A stretch of 64,000 bases of DNA from Jaapia argillacea MUCL 33604 (taxonomy: Eukaryota; Basidiomycota; Agaricomycetes; Jaapiales; Jaapiaceae). Below the pieces are notes generated by a model. It did not search any database. It saw nothing but the letters and a program-made list of their open reading frames with translations, and was not told the DNA's origin. The DNA is taken from assembly GCA_000697665.1 (NCBI GenBank), contig KL197719.1, forward strand, positions 120,682 to 184,681, written 5' to 3'. This document shows, piece by piece, positions 35,563-47,544 of the stretch; the first letter of the stretch is position 1; the number at the start of each line of letters is the position of its first letter. A program made the position numbers and the translations under genes.

Positions 35563-35932
35563 CGACAGAAGATTCCTTGCATCGATGCACGAGCACTCTG
35601 ACTTTGTTTCTACACCGGGCGAGGATACGGGCTAGGTCTGCTGAAAGACCAACGAATAAACATTGGATTATACTTGCCATGCACGCATAGGATACAGTGA
35701 AGAAAAGGACAGTGATTGAGTAACGACTAGGTCCCACAGCAAAGCCGAAAATAAGCTAAACAATGGCATGTCGAGGGAACCGAAAAAGGCAGAATAAAGT
35801 GAGGTATTGATGAATCGAATGAGATGATCGACTAGCTGGGGGTATACAAGGCGAAGATTGTTGAGAATAAATAGGCGAAGCCACGTCGTAACGCAAGAGT
35901 GGAAGTCCGCGTAGTGAGTGGAGTGGTAGGGA
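35563..35932. other. Convergent intergenic spacer in left arm
   Basis: 370 bp between the 3' ends of AACS copy 1 and the membrane-protein gene. Nothing is recognised. Confidence 0.4.
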
Positions 35933-38900
35933 CTATAGAAAGTTCTGTTCATAAATATCCAGGAGGGCCATATCCCGTCTCCAGAAACGCAACATTTGTT
36001 CTTGGACATGCTGAAAACATCGAAGGCGTCAGGTGAAACTCCAACTCGAGACAGACACCACTCACAAGATCATCATGTATCGGAGGGGCCCATCGAGGAT
36101 TGGGCTGGATGCTGCTAAGCAGCATTGCCAAACATTTATCGATGGAGAAGCCATGTTCGTCGGTGTCATCATCACCCTCGTCAATAGCGATGGAATCGGC
36201 ATCCACCATAGAGCCCTCGTCTCCACCATCGATAACCTCATTATTCTCTTGATCATGCTCCATCTCTCCTTCTGCACGGGACTTGCCCTTCTCCAATCGG
36301 CGATCGTAGACCTCATCCCAGTCAGGCTCGTCCTCCTCGTCCTCTGCAACCTCGCCGAACTCCTCAAGAACCCTATCATCCACTCCCTCCATCATCCCTA
36401 GCTTCACCCATAAGTTCCTCGTCACGTACCTCACCGCCCTCCGTCCGTCTTCCATCGACATCCGCTCCGACCGCTCCCGCTCGCTAGTCAGCCGCTTCGA
36501 CTCATGATGGCGACCCTCCAATTTCATCAGGGCCTGCTCCCGTCCCAAATTGGCGCCAACTCGTTCCCCGTGATGGACCCGCTTCAGCATGAATATCATT
36601 TTGTATAGGTTGATCTCGAAGGCTTTGTCTTCTCGTCGCCTGGCCACGTAGCGAAACCACAAATCAGTGTCAATGTCATGTACCGACTCGGGGCGTTCTT
36701 GGAAAGACGTTGGACTGCCAGTAGGAGGTGACGAGGGAATAAGTGGAGTCAGGCTTGCAAATGACAAGAATGTGGATGACGACGGGAGGAGGGAGCACGA
36801 GTGTGATGATGGAGGAGCGAGGAAGCACAAAGACGACACAGATGGAGATGTAGCAACGAAGAGAGATTTAAGATAATGGACCTGTTCAGGAGACTCGCCC
36901 GGTGAAGGCGCTGCCGGGCGAGCAGCGTTGTGATAACATGATAGAACAGTGGAGGCAGAAGCCTGAAGATATGCAGCACGAGAAGGAGTTTGAGGAGACC
37001 ATACCAGCGAGGCGGCACATGGGGTCCGACGGAACCTTGGCGAGTACGAAGGAGATGGCTCAAGACGTCTCCGGGAATACGGTGACCTGGAAGTAGAAGG
37101 ATTCAAAATGGGGGATCCACCGGAAGCGATAGATTGCCAGGAGCTTGACGGTGTCTTGAAACATGATTGAAGATACTGTGCTTTCTCTGGGGAATCATCC
37201 GGCGATGGTGCGCCAGGACGGACTGGAGGACTCCAGTGGGGAGGGCGATGAGGCTGTGGAGAATCCGCGGTAGATCCAAAGCGGTGAGATGAAGCACTAC
37301 AAGTGGGGTAGTTTTCCGCTTGAGAGGATCCGAGAACAGGTGATCTCGACAGCGAGGCAGCATAAGGTTGTGGAGGCGGTATTTGTTGAGATACAAGGAG
37401 GCAAGGAGGGGTCTGTTGACAACGATGATCATTGAATCCTGACTGACCTAAGGGCCAAGAGTCGTACGTACGACTTGAAACTGAGGAGGAACGCCTTCGA
37501 TTGGGACGGTGATTAGAAGCCCGAAGGTGCGAGCTACGTGGCGATGGGTTGAAGCGCCAAAGTTGATAACGAGACTGGGTCGAAGTAGTGGATCGGGGAC
37601 TCGACTTTGACTTGGGAGTGTGGGCGATCTTGGCAATCTTGGGAGGAGTAGGATACGCGGATCCCGTAGTTGAGATGTTCTCCGATGAGGGAAATGATGG
37701 TGAGCCGCAGGGAAGCACTTGTAGACTGGCAGCCGATCCGGGAGTGGGAGCCGACGGTCTGGGTGGAGGGGAGTCGAAACTTGAGGATGAGGCCACAGGC
37801 AGTCGAAGCACAGAAACAGAAGGAGACGAAGTAGACGATGCTGGAGGTGTGAAGGAGGGCTTGAGGAATGGTCGTTGTTGGCCAGGCAGTTCCATCGTCT
37901 GATGTTGTTCACGAGAGAGCGATGGCAAGACAAGTGGCGAATGAGGCCGAGAAGACTCAAAGGCGGCACTCGTAGGAGGAGTGTCGAAAGGGTCTACAAC
38001 GAATCTTGCATTGGCGAACGATGTTGGGGAGAGAGGGTCGAATCCAGTTTCCAGAGAAGAACGACATGATTGCTGTTCACTAATTTCACCATGGGAGGAG
38101 GCAGAGATGAAGTCGCGCTCCGAAGCTATGGGTGCGACAAATATACCAAGGCCCTTCATCAATGACTGCGGAGGCTCCCATCAGAAGTCATTCAGAGATA
38201 TGCAAATAAGGGATTCACATACCTTCCGCAGTGTTCTGTCCGGTCGAATCCTATCGGGATAGTGGGGCATTTCGTTCAAGATGCACTTCTCGTTCTCGAT
38301 TGACGATTTGTTAAACGTCGATATGTCTTCCTCAAAGTGCAAGCCAGGCCGACCGACGAGCGGACTTAAGATGTCGAAGGACGGAGATTCGTCGACTCTG
38401 TAGGAGGAAGTTGGGCAGGACATTGAAGGGCCGAAGGTGACCGCCGATTCGAAGCAACCTCGACATTTTGGGGGAGGTGTGGTATATTCAGTTTCCGGAG
38501 GATCAATTAAAGCTATCCCAGAGTCATCGGCGTCCTCTTGCTCGACACTCTTGGGGGCACAGACGATGATGCTTGGAACCGACGATGTCGACGGTAAATT
38601 GACCTGTAGGGCCGTCTTCAACAGTGGTATGAGAAAAACCCCGCATTGTATTGACGTGATTGACTCACTTTGCTTTTGTATGATGGTACAACAGGCGACA
38701 ACTGGTGCTCACGGTTGCTGGGTCTAGCCATTCCACCTTCAGCAGCCTGAGAGTCGACGGGGTCTTGAACGCAATCGAAGAGAGACATGTGGTCGCCAAC
38801 AAAACTGGCGGGGCTCAAAAGCATCAACCCTTGGTGTAGTTCGCCTTCTAGTCCCGCGATACATTGCTCGATGCGATCGTTCGACGCTTGGGTATATTGT

Positions 38901-40059
38901 TCGACCAGTTTAGAAGGCCCTTGAGAATCGGAGGTGTAGCTGCCCGCTGAGCAATTTGGATTAAGTTGTGATGTAACGAGGTTCTTGGTTTCAACTGAAG
39001 GCCCAGAAGGTCCGGCAAAGAGCGCAGCAGATTCTTCAAGAGTACCGGGGAAGGGAACGGTGGACTGGAGTAAGGCTTCGACGTCCATGTCGTCCAACGC
39101 CATTGCGAACGGAGAAGAATTGACCAGGCACCGAGAATCATCGGCCAATTTTGGTAGTGATGCGGTATTGAAGTAGATGGATGGCATAGGCATGTCGTTC
39201 GCTTTGGAGGATATAAACTCATCTTGAGCATTGCCAAGAAGACGGAAGGGACCGATGTTGTTGATAGTCAAGGTTACAGAATTGGGAGTAGAATTAGGTC
39301 CTAGAGGCAAGGGTTCCAAAACTGGAGCGCTCGTAGTAGAATTTGCCTTCATTTCGATGGTGGTATGTAGGTTCGTAGAGCCAGGGATATTGACATGGGT
39401 CCGTTTGGAAGTAGATATGTTCATATTTGAGCGAGCTCTGGTAATGGCAGACGGTGGGATAGAAATGTTGACGCTTCGCGGATTGGCCAGAGCTGCTTGT
39501 GTAGCAATGTTGGCGACAGAGACGGCCGATGGATTACTAAACCGAATGAGCAGAGCATCCAAAGGCACAGTTGGCAGGAACCGGAATGGCGGAAGACCGG
39601 CTTCGAGGTCTAAGTCTAAGAAAGCGCTGTCGTTGTGAACGAGGACCACCGATTCCGTGGAACAGGTTGAAAGGAACGAATTTGCGTTGTATGGACGATG
39701 TAATTCAGACAGAGGCACTCGCGGGATCCGGCAGACTTTGTTGCCACAATCAATTGGAATCAAAGAACACAACTGAACCAGGACATACCAGCAACGGTTG
39801 GAGTTCGAACGCTGGAGACAGGGCCACAACCGACGAGACTTTCAACTGTCTGCGTTGATTCGACATCGAAGGCGTTGACAGTGGCCTTGTTGACCTGTTT
39901 CTTGGCCTGGAAGGCACGGAAGGCCAGGATACCCGGAATGACAAGGGCTACGAGACAGACAAGAACGAGAATGCCCAAAAGCACTTGAACGAGAGGCAAG
40001 GGCGAGACGACTTTCGAGGCATCGATGGTGACGAGAGTTGCAATAGCAGAGGGAGGCAT
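35933..40059 (-). CDS. Large single-pass membrane protein with Ser/Pro-rich tail, intact copy
   Basis: Five exons with continuous phase give 1,302 residues: 39789-40059, 38669-39735, 38223-38615, 36066-38165 and 35933-36010. One hydrophobic segment at about residues 22-47 (within LVQVLLGILVLVCLVALVI) is followed by a basic AFQAKKQVNK stretch, so the long C-terminal part is probably cytosolic. The middle is Ser/Pro-rich and looks disordered, with many SPRSS and SYSPR-like steps. A charged helical block follows (near SVHDIDTDLWFRY), then an acidic region (EEDEPDWDEV). I recognise no family. The last intron (GTGAGT...TTTCAG) is preferred over reading through because it gives a natural end (QNFL). 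The promoter carries GACGCGTCGCGTCGGG and TATATATA, shared with the right arm. Confidence 0.78.
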
Positions 40060-40533
40060 GATTGACAGTGCTATATATATCGCAGAGATTAAAGCCGGTG
40101 GGCAAAGAAAGTGATTGCGCTGGTGGGCGGGTGATTGGCAAAAGGGTTGATTGTTCAGGACAAACGCGAACCAAAAACCAAAACCCCGACGCGACGCGTC
40201 ACTTCGGGGTCACACATCACGTGTGTCAATGAGTGACGGCTCTGAGTTGGTTCTTAGTCCCCTCCCCCCACCTTCAATTGGTCTCATTAAACTCTACGAA
40301 AGTCCCACTTTAAGGTCTGGCTCGAATTTACTACCTACTTATTTCCCCCTGGGTAGTGCAAGAGGTGTGCCACTTCAAGGATTTTCTGAGCTCCCGCCCA
40401 TTTGCGCTTGGCCCACTCAGGCTGTCACCCCCCGCACTCTCCAGGGCCTCTTGCAATAAGCCGACCCAACAAAGTTCTTCAATCTGTAGTCGTGGAAATT
40501 CTGCCTAGGGAGACGAGTTTTGTACCAAGTTGT
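40060..40533. other. Intergenic with left-arm inner boundary
   Basis: Holds the membrane-protein promoter, including a GC-rich GACGCGTCGC palindrome-like box near 40,190 and a TATATATA near 40,075. The duplication ends at about 40,440. Confidence 0.5.
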
Positions 40534-41597
40534 CTACGAACTTGGCGGATAGGGTGGCAACCCCCACTCTTCTGGTACAAACTGTTCCACTGACTTGAGA
40601 GTTTGATCAGGTGGATGCAAGCTATCGCTGTACTCCACATTCAGGAGACCCGAATCAGGCACCCAAACGACTATTTTGGGGGAAGTTCAGTTGCCAAGAA
40701 TCTACTGAGATTGTGCTGGCCGACGTACCATGCATTCCTGCCGCCTTACCAGCCTGAACTCCAGGGATGGCATCTTCAAATACGAGACCTTTGGCCCGTT
40801 CAGTTTTCTCCTCGTCCCCGACACTCCCTTCTGCGACTTCCCCCCTCCCGACCTTTCTATCTAACAGATCTCTCGCTGCAACTAAGAAAATATCAGGATG
40901 CGGCTTCCCTCTCACTCGACCTCCGCCCTCCTTGATCAGCATATCATCATCACCGCAAATCACCCTCTCTCCAAACATCCAAAATATTTCTTTCTCGAGG
41001 TGGGATGTTTTAAGAGCGAAGTTGGATCGTCTTGTCCCAGTTGCAATCGCGAATGGGATCGAGTTCGCATGAAGGTGGGAAATAAGCCGAGGGATACCAG
41101 GGAGAGGTTGAACAGTCGGCCAAAGTTCATTTTGAATTTTGTCACGAGTTGTAAGGTAAGTGTGGAGGGACAACGGAATATCGGGGAAGAAGGAAAGTAG
41201 GTGCATCGCTGCATCTTTCTCCGCTAGGAACAAGCGTTAGCGAGGACAACTATGAGGTCGGGAACGTCTGCGATCGACTTCGATGGCAATGGGACTTACG
41301 CTTTCCCATAAGACCTGCTTTGATATCCCAAGTCATCTCCTTGCCGTACTCTGCAAGGATCTGATCTGGGGTGACGGGTTGAGATTACAGTTCCAGAGGA
41401 TGGCGTTCAGATCCTACGCACTTGTCACGTCGGTGTATATCCGCTCCGAATCAATCATCAGCCCTTCAAATAAATTCAGATATCATCTCTTAGGGACGGG
41501 AGGGGGTTGAAGTACCATCCAGATCAAAGATCACATATTCTATCTTGCCTCTAGTGGGTGTTGGTCCGCCTGAAGTAGTGGCCATATCTCTCGTCAT
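40534..41597 (-). CDS. HAD-superfamily phosphatase (pseudouridine-5'-phosphatase/GS1-like)
   Basis: Five exons give 273 residues: 41516-41597, 41422-41463, 41300-41365, 40729-41223 and 40534-40670. All four HAD motifs are present: FDLDG (nucleophile Asp25, acid Asp27), AIATGTRR (motif II Thr), KPHPDIF (motif III Lys) and GLVFEDAIPGVQAGKAAGM (motif IV acid pair). The cap follows motif I, as in subclass I beta-phosphoglucomutase-type HADs such as human HDHD1/PUDP. The substrate could be pseudouridine-5'-phosphate or another small sugar phosphate; sequence alone cannot decide. It lies in the unique spacer between the inverted arms. The C-terminal tail after WVPDSG is longer than in bacterial relatives. 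Confidence 0.88.
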
Positions 41598-41790
41598 GCT
41601 AGATTACTCGTCTTAAAGCTGGAAGGTCGGAGGAGGACTCGAGGGGAATGCTTAGATATTTGTGTGCGACTGAGGGTGGGGGGCAGATCTGAGATCCCAT
41701 CAATCCCGCCTCATTAGGACTCCGCGCTTCTTCACTGACCTCGTTGCTCAAGCCGACCCACACCGTTCGTGCTCATCACCTTGTCCGACA

Positions 41791-42719
41791 ATGTCTCTCC
41801 TTCCAACTTCCAGGCCATTATCAAGTTCATATCCTGCCCGCCAGCACGCACCATACAGGCGCAGACGCATTATCTGGTCATTACTCCTCCTCTCAGCATT
41901 CTGCCTCACGTACTTCCACTTCTACCCATCCTCCTCGTTCCCCCTTTCCCTGACCTCGCTATCCCCTTCCACCAACTGGAGACCAGACAGAAATGGCGAC
42001 GCTCCACCTCCAGAACCAGAAGTGCAGAAGAAACCCATCAAACTTCAGGAAATCTATGGATTGTTGCATTTTCTCACATCAGCGAAGACAAGCGGCCTCA
42101 TGTTGGATGAGGTTGTTGTGAGAGGGTTACAGGATGATGTTGTCGACTGGGGTAAGCCAGTTGACTTTAGAGTGTATGCGAATGGTGAAGAGGATGATTG
42201 GGACGAGAATGCTCGAGAGTTATTGCACAATTACCCTGTCGTGGTATTCAGCAAGGTCCGTCCTTCGCCGTCTGGCCTCTCGATGTGTACGTGAATTGAA
42301 CCTCGTTGGTGCAGACATACTGCCCGTAAGTGGCCCCTCTTTGCGATTTTGTATCGTCCCCTTGACCGCCACTAGATATTCTAAACGAGGCAAAGCACTC
42401 CTGGAAACCTACTCTCTCTCACCATCCCCCAAGATAATCGAACTCGACCTTCGGACGGACTCACATGTCATCAAGCAAATCCTCACCCGAACAACAGGCC
42501 GCTCCACTGTGCCCAATATCCTGCTCACGGGCAGAGATCAAAAGGATATGTCCATAGGTTTGTACCGTTGACCACTCCTTTACCGTTTTCCTCATGCCGA
42601 CCATCGGCCCCTCTTTCCATTCCCTAGGAGGTTCTGACGACATCCATCAACTCCACGAACGTGGAGAACTGAGAGGTATCTTCGAGGAAGCCGGGTTGAA
42701 AGTGAATGGGTCACCTTGA
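41791..42719 (+). CDS. Membrane-anchored monothiol glutaredoxin (Grx6/7-like), CPYS on an 11-bp exon
   Basis: Exons are 41791-42255, 42315-42325, 42376-42557 and 42628-42719, in continuous phase for 249 residues. A signal-anchor lies near residues 28-45 (IIWSLLLLSAFCLTYF) after a basic RRRR, typical of the early-secretory Grx6/Grx7 group. The glutaredoxin domain begins about residue 145. The 11-bp second exon codes for T-Y-C and the first two bases of Pro, so the catalytic Cys of TYCPYSKRG is wholly on it. Later marks are STVPNILL and IGGSDDIHQLHERGEL (GSH-binding GG). Monothiol glutaredoxins of this group act in glutathione-dependent reduction or Fe-S binding in ER/Golgi. An additional RDQKDMS stretch before the GG motif could hide a further splice choice. 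Confidence 0.85.
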
Positions 42720-44375
42720 GCGCTATCTCCTAACAGCCCCATATGTATGACTCCATGGACCTACCCGCCTTCCTACTCCTTGTGCTGTATGATTAGTTAT
42801 CATGAACAACCGTTGAGCGCTCTAAGAGCGGTGAACTTGGAGTGTGGAGCGACGGGAACGAAGGCGTGGTGCATTGGATTCCAATGTAACCTTTCGGAAC
42901 GGACGTAGTAGAAGATCGGCGTGACCATGAACCACCTTGCACCTTGAGTGCTGGCAGGCATTCCGCCTAGTCCATTGAGAACATTCGAAATGAAATGTAG
43001 GGATGAACGATACCAAAATTCGTACCAATAACTCCACCGTTAGCTCGAACGTGCTCCCATGTTCCACACAACGTGTTGGGTCCGAGTGTGGATATTTATA
43101 GAACTCGGTGCTGGTACGTTGGCAGGCCTTGTTATCTGGCTGCTGTGGTTATGAAGCGAAATCTAGAACACCGATGAAATACAAACTTTCCCAGTGGGGG
43201 CATGGATGATCTATCTGTGCGTCCGGAATAACAAGCTTTGGCTTCCCTGTCTCCGACGAAGAGGCGGGGATGCAGACTGCTTGATTGACACTAACCGGCT
43301 CGAGGTTTGAGGAGCATGAGATAGGAGCACAGAGACGAGAAGAACAGTGTGGTTCAACCAGCAAAATGAAAGTCCTCCGATGTATTCTCAGAGAAGAGGT
43401 CGAAGGTGGCGTTCATCTGGAGACAACTGAGGTCGACTCGCCAAAACTCTAACTTGCAGAGGTTAGACCACGGAAGCGAACACGCTCGAAACGGTGAAGC
43501 AGCGACTCGTGTCGATCAAATGACGACGAAGGTAAAATCATAGCGAATGAGAGGAAAGCTAAACTTGTATCACTCCCCAACGAGCCAGATCCCAGAATAG
43601 ACGAAGCTAGAGCAAATCGTGATGGAGGGGTGTATCTGGTGGGTAGAGTGCGGCACCGGGGAATCGTGGACCCTTGAGCTGGGGTGCCTTGCTCAAAATA
43701 TCGCTCTCCAGAGCAGCGGTTGGGGATGGTCTGACCCTTTACGTCGCTTTGCGCAGGGTGGTGCATGGGCCGCAGATGATAACCCCGGTGATTGGTTGCG
43801 ATATCATGTCCGGCGATAGATTGTGTTGCACGCGAGGTGCGTAATATTCGAGGGTCCCAACGAGATAAGTCTCGCCAGGAACGAGGGGCGGGCGAAACAC
43901 CCTCCGATTTAGTGTTCCATAAATTTGAGTTCCGTCACAAAATATCACGATGGGATCGAAGGCCGGGAAGCCGAACAAGCTATCGGAGAAGAAGGCAGGA
44001 GTTCATACCTTGGCCTCCTGTTCGATAAGTAAGATAGTCGACTCTATGTGTTGGAATGGAACACAAGGGAAAGGTCGCAGACTAGACACACATTCATGAA
44101 GGTGCGGAGGAAACAGGGGACTGGAGGTGGCGGTGGGTGACATGGAGTGACAGATCGGAAGCTGGGGTTCGATGCCACATGTGGTAATACAAAGCAAGGG
44201 AATTCGTGTACCACGGTCACTCCTGGACAACTGTCGCCCTTTGTTCTATTTTACCATTCATCCCCAGTTCTAGCCAACACACTCGTTGAATTTTTTATCT
44301 TTTATCTTTCTCGGCACCATTGCAGGGAACACGTTCAGATCTGCGCATTCGTTTCATATATAAGATCATCAAACC
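42720..44375. other. 1.65 kb without a recognised gene
   Basis: Several minus-strand frames occur: 43,149-43,364, 43,449-43,766, 43,739-43,978 and 44,003-44,230. The one at 43,739-43,978 (79 codons) reads like a folded protein, but I could not join it to its neighbours with consistent splice phase. A short gene or a decayed one is possible. Confidence 0.35.
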
Positions 44376-45595
44376 ATGGCTCACCGCCGCACCGACTCTG
44401 CGCGCCGCCTCCACCTCATGGGCGAAAAGTCTTCATACCACTATGATCACCATAATCTTCCTACTCCCCCGCTATCCCCCCTCCCGTCTCCCCCTGCTAC
44501 ACTGCTAGCCAGTGCCATGGACGAGGACGAGGAAGCCCCGTCAGCCTACCACGCATCCGCACCCACGAAGGTCAACCATCTCCGGGGCCTCTTCCAATCA
44601 ATATCCCCGTTGGCACGCAAGTCCCCCAAGTCATTCCATCGTATGACTTACGTCGCTCTCTCCCTCCTCATCGTCACGACCATCTACGTCCTCTTCCTCA
44701 CCCAGCAACACTCGATTAGCTCGAGCCTGTCACTATCCCCCTTCTCCTTCGGACCAACTCCAAGTACAAATGCGAACGTCGAAAATGTTCCTGATCATGA
44801 CGACGGTAGTGCATCTCTTTCACCACAGCACCTTGACTCGAATCCTCATTCGAAACACAAAGGTTCATCATTTCACTACCCTGGACATTTCCGGCCAAAA
44901 TACCAAGCTCATCGACCGAGCCGACCTCAAATTGCATTGGATCCGGCACAAGAACTTGCCGCCGTGACGTCTTTCATCGTCAGCTTGGCAGAGAACCTTA
45001 TTCCACTCTCGGTGGATCCATCAAAACCCATCGATCCCGAAGTCGTGTTGGATTTCGATACAAGGAGTGACAGGGCGCAGGAAGAGTTGGATGCTATTAT
45101 TAAAGATGTTTGGTCGAGATTCCCGGTGGTCTTGTTCTCCAAGGTTCGTCCTCGTTACTCCTTCGTCCACGTTGCACTTTGACTGATCATAATTTATGTA
45201 GTTCCACTCCGCGATATCGAGGGAGGCAAAGGCGATTCTAAGTGAACTCAGCTTGAAGCCGGCACCGATGATCATCGACGTCGACAAGCGCGGTATGTCT
45301 TGCCACTGTATATGACATCTTCATCGCAATGCTCATTTTCGCTATTTCAGAGGACGAAGAGATACTCGTCCCGCTTCTCTATCGCTTAACATCGCCGTAC
45401 CATATTCCAACAATATCGCCGATAACGCAAGAGGAGGAAGAGAGGTCGCTTCCCATCCTGCTTATTGCAGGGCAGCCCATTACAACTATCTCTCAGTTGC
45501 GCGACTTGCATTCGAGAGGGGAGTTGGGGAAGCTTCTTGGAGACGCGGGTGCTGTTGTGGGTGGTGCGAAAAAGAAGGGCAAGGGAAGACGGTAA
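44376..45595 (+). CDS. Glutaredoxin-like protein lacking the active-site cysteine, membrane anchored
   Basis: Exons are 44376-45143, 45202-45292 and 45351-45595, for 367 residues. A hydrophobic anchor lies at about residues 92-112 (MTYVALSLLIVTTIYVLFL). The C-terminal domain follows the neighbouring glutaredoxin closely: FPVVLFSK then REAKAILSELSLKPAPMIID, and LPILLIAGQPITTISQLRDLHSRGEL. Where the paralogue has TYCPYS this protein has FHSAIS, so the catalytic Cys is Ser. The exon boundary before this segment is conserved, but the paralogue's 11-bp exon is fused with the next one here. A KKKGKGRR tail ends the protein. Redox catalysis is unlikely; a binding or regulatory role is inference. The first intron uses a GTTCGT donor. 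The start is the first Met in frame; a later Met (MDEDEE) is an alternative. Confidence 0.8.
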
Positions 45596-46469
45596 CAACC
45601 GATATCCCCGTCATTCCTCTTTGGCCGCCGATGCTTGGTGCCGTTGAATGGTCTCAGCGTCGTTGTATGCTTCATCTACGCTGGTGGCATCTTGGTACGG
45701 ACTTCCATTTTCTGTGTTTCTCGGACAAGTTATTCCCAACGTCTTCGTGGGGTGATCTGGTTATTACCCAGGTGAATTAGCGGTCACCGTACATACACTC
45801 ATACAGTTCCTTGTCTTGTATGACCAGTCGTTACTCTCACACCTCCCCACGCAACCTATATGTCGTATCTAGTACCGTTTACGATTACATACCCACGAGC
45901 TCACTATTACCTCCACGTCGTCACATCGGACCTTATCCTCTACCCCCCTACAGATTCGTTGCTTGTTTGAAGTGTTTTTAGTACAGTACTTTGACGATAG
46001 AGTAGTAATAGTAGAAGTCGATCGCTCAATCAAATAGAATCCCTGTTTCGAAACCGTCACCTCACTGTATTATGGATCTATTGTCTACGTATACATCTCC
46101 CGTTGGGAGTGAATGGTTGTACGAACAGAGCCCACAAGAGCAAGACAGCTCCCCCATCCGGGTCGGGAGCTGGGAGACCAAGAAAGCTCCGTGGATCCAA
46201 GCAACATGTCTCTCAGACTGCCTGCCCGACGAAAGTCGAAAAAGTCGAGGGATCAGCAAGAAGCATCTTGGGGCCAAGCATTCTTACAGAACCGTCCATT
46301 CGGTGCCATAGAAGATAAGATACGTTAGAAAACCCTTACGGAGTGCTTCGAGATGAAACAGCACTGAGGTACGTCAGAAGGGGCTGAGAGGTATCCGTGT
46401 CAGCCCCTACGGCACGATGGCATAGCCTTCATAGCCCGGTCATCGCCGGCACATGGGGTAGCACGGGAA
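45596..46469. other. Intergenic, no gene seen
   Basis: Stacked open frames of 60-79 codons at 46,062-46,328 overlap on both strands without motifs. Nothing is supported. Confidence 0.4.
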
Positions 46470-47241
46470 TTGAACAGGATTGAGCTGGGAGGTTCAACGG
46501 GGCAGGACCACCAGTATAGATGCGTGGTCTCCTTATCTAAAACGAGGGGGGTCGGGAATGGGAGGGCAGGGTTCCAATGTCAGTTTAATGATGCACTTCT
46601 CTGCACGATGTGCTTGCCAAGGGGAGTTGCAAAGATACGTGATACTGAACCTCAACGAAAATACAGGTTAGGATCGCAGTCTCGTAAGAGGAATCCCCGG
46701 GGACAAACCTGTGTGGTAGTCAAGGAAAATGATTGCGAATCAACTGGGGAAATTCTGATCGCTGGACTAGTGGGAGGTTCTGATAAAATTACGGCTCACC
46801 GAAGTCCAGATAATCGTCGTACTATCAGACGGGTAGTTCTGACCAACATGTATCAATATTACCGATCTTCAAAATCACACCTGCAGCCTTCCGCACTTCC
46901 CCGTTCTCTGTGCGATGTGCTTGCCGAGGGAAGCTTCACGTGATACCGAACCTCAACGAAAATACAAGTTGGGATCGCAGACTCGTAAGAGGAAGCGACA
47001 GGGACAAGCCTGCGTGGTGGTCAAGGAAAATAATTGCGAAAGAACTGGGGAAATTCTGATCGCTGAATTGGTGGGAGGTTCTGATAAAATTACGGCTCAC
47101 CGAAGTCTAGATAATCGTCGTAGTGGTAGATTTTGTCCACTACTTGTAGAAACGTGCTTTCCTGAGGAGGTGACATTAGGCCAAGCGCAAATGGGCGTAC
47201 TCGCCATAGGAATTGATCCACGGAAGAAAGACAATCCTTGA
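46470..47241 (+). repeat. Tandem direct repeat (about 215 bp, period about 307 bp) with conserved open frame
   Basis: The segments at about 46,608-46,830 and 46,915-47,127 are near-identical. Shared runs include CCTCAACGAAAATACA, ACTGGGGAAATTCTGATCGC and GAGGTTCTGATAAAATTACG. Both copies keep the same reading frame: DTEPQRKY...LGSQ...RKR...CVVVKEN...GEILIA...LVGGSDKITAHRS. Open frames span them (46,470-46,943, 157 codons; 46,915-47,241, 108 codons). No domain is recognised. The repeat abuts the inner edge of the right duplication arm (about 47,160). Confidence 0.7.
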
Positions 47242-47544
47242 GGCAGCAGACCTCTTGCCCTACCCAACGGGAAATAAGTAGGTCGTACTTTCGAGTAGGA
47301 CCTGCCGCTTAAAGTTTGACCTTTGTTTTCGTAGGGTTTGATGACGCCAATTGAAGTTGAGGGGAACCGACACTCATCAACACACGTGACATGTGACCGC
47401 GTAGTGACGCGACGCGTCGCGTCGGGGCGCGAATCCTATTTTCGTTCGCGTTTGTCCTGGGCAATCAACCCTTTTGGCAATCACCCGCCCAACTTTTCTT
47501 TGCACCCCGGCTTTAATCTCTGCGATATATAGATTACTATAATC

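Larger units (their letters stand above)
32431..40440. repeat. Left arm of a large inverted duplication
   Basis: The arm contains AACS copy 1 (plus) and the intact membrane-protein gene (minus), convergent. The same content lies in reverse order and orientation at about 47,160-54,960. Coding, intronic and flanking DNA all align. At the inner edge GGCCAAGCGCAAATGGGC occurs near 40,410 (minus) and 47,180 (plus). At the outer edge the GCGCCTGTGATTC segment occurs near 32,525 (plus) and 54,860 (minus). Boundaries are judged by eye, within about 30 bp. Confidence 0.85.

Noticed and set aside
36033-36401. Antisense open frame inside the membrane-protein gene
   Set aside because: It is a shadow of the acidic C-terminal coding region and has no family features.
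46062-46328. Five stacked short open frames
   Set aside because: They overlap on both strands with no motifs and look like chance openness of a stop-poor stretch.
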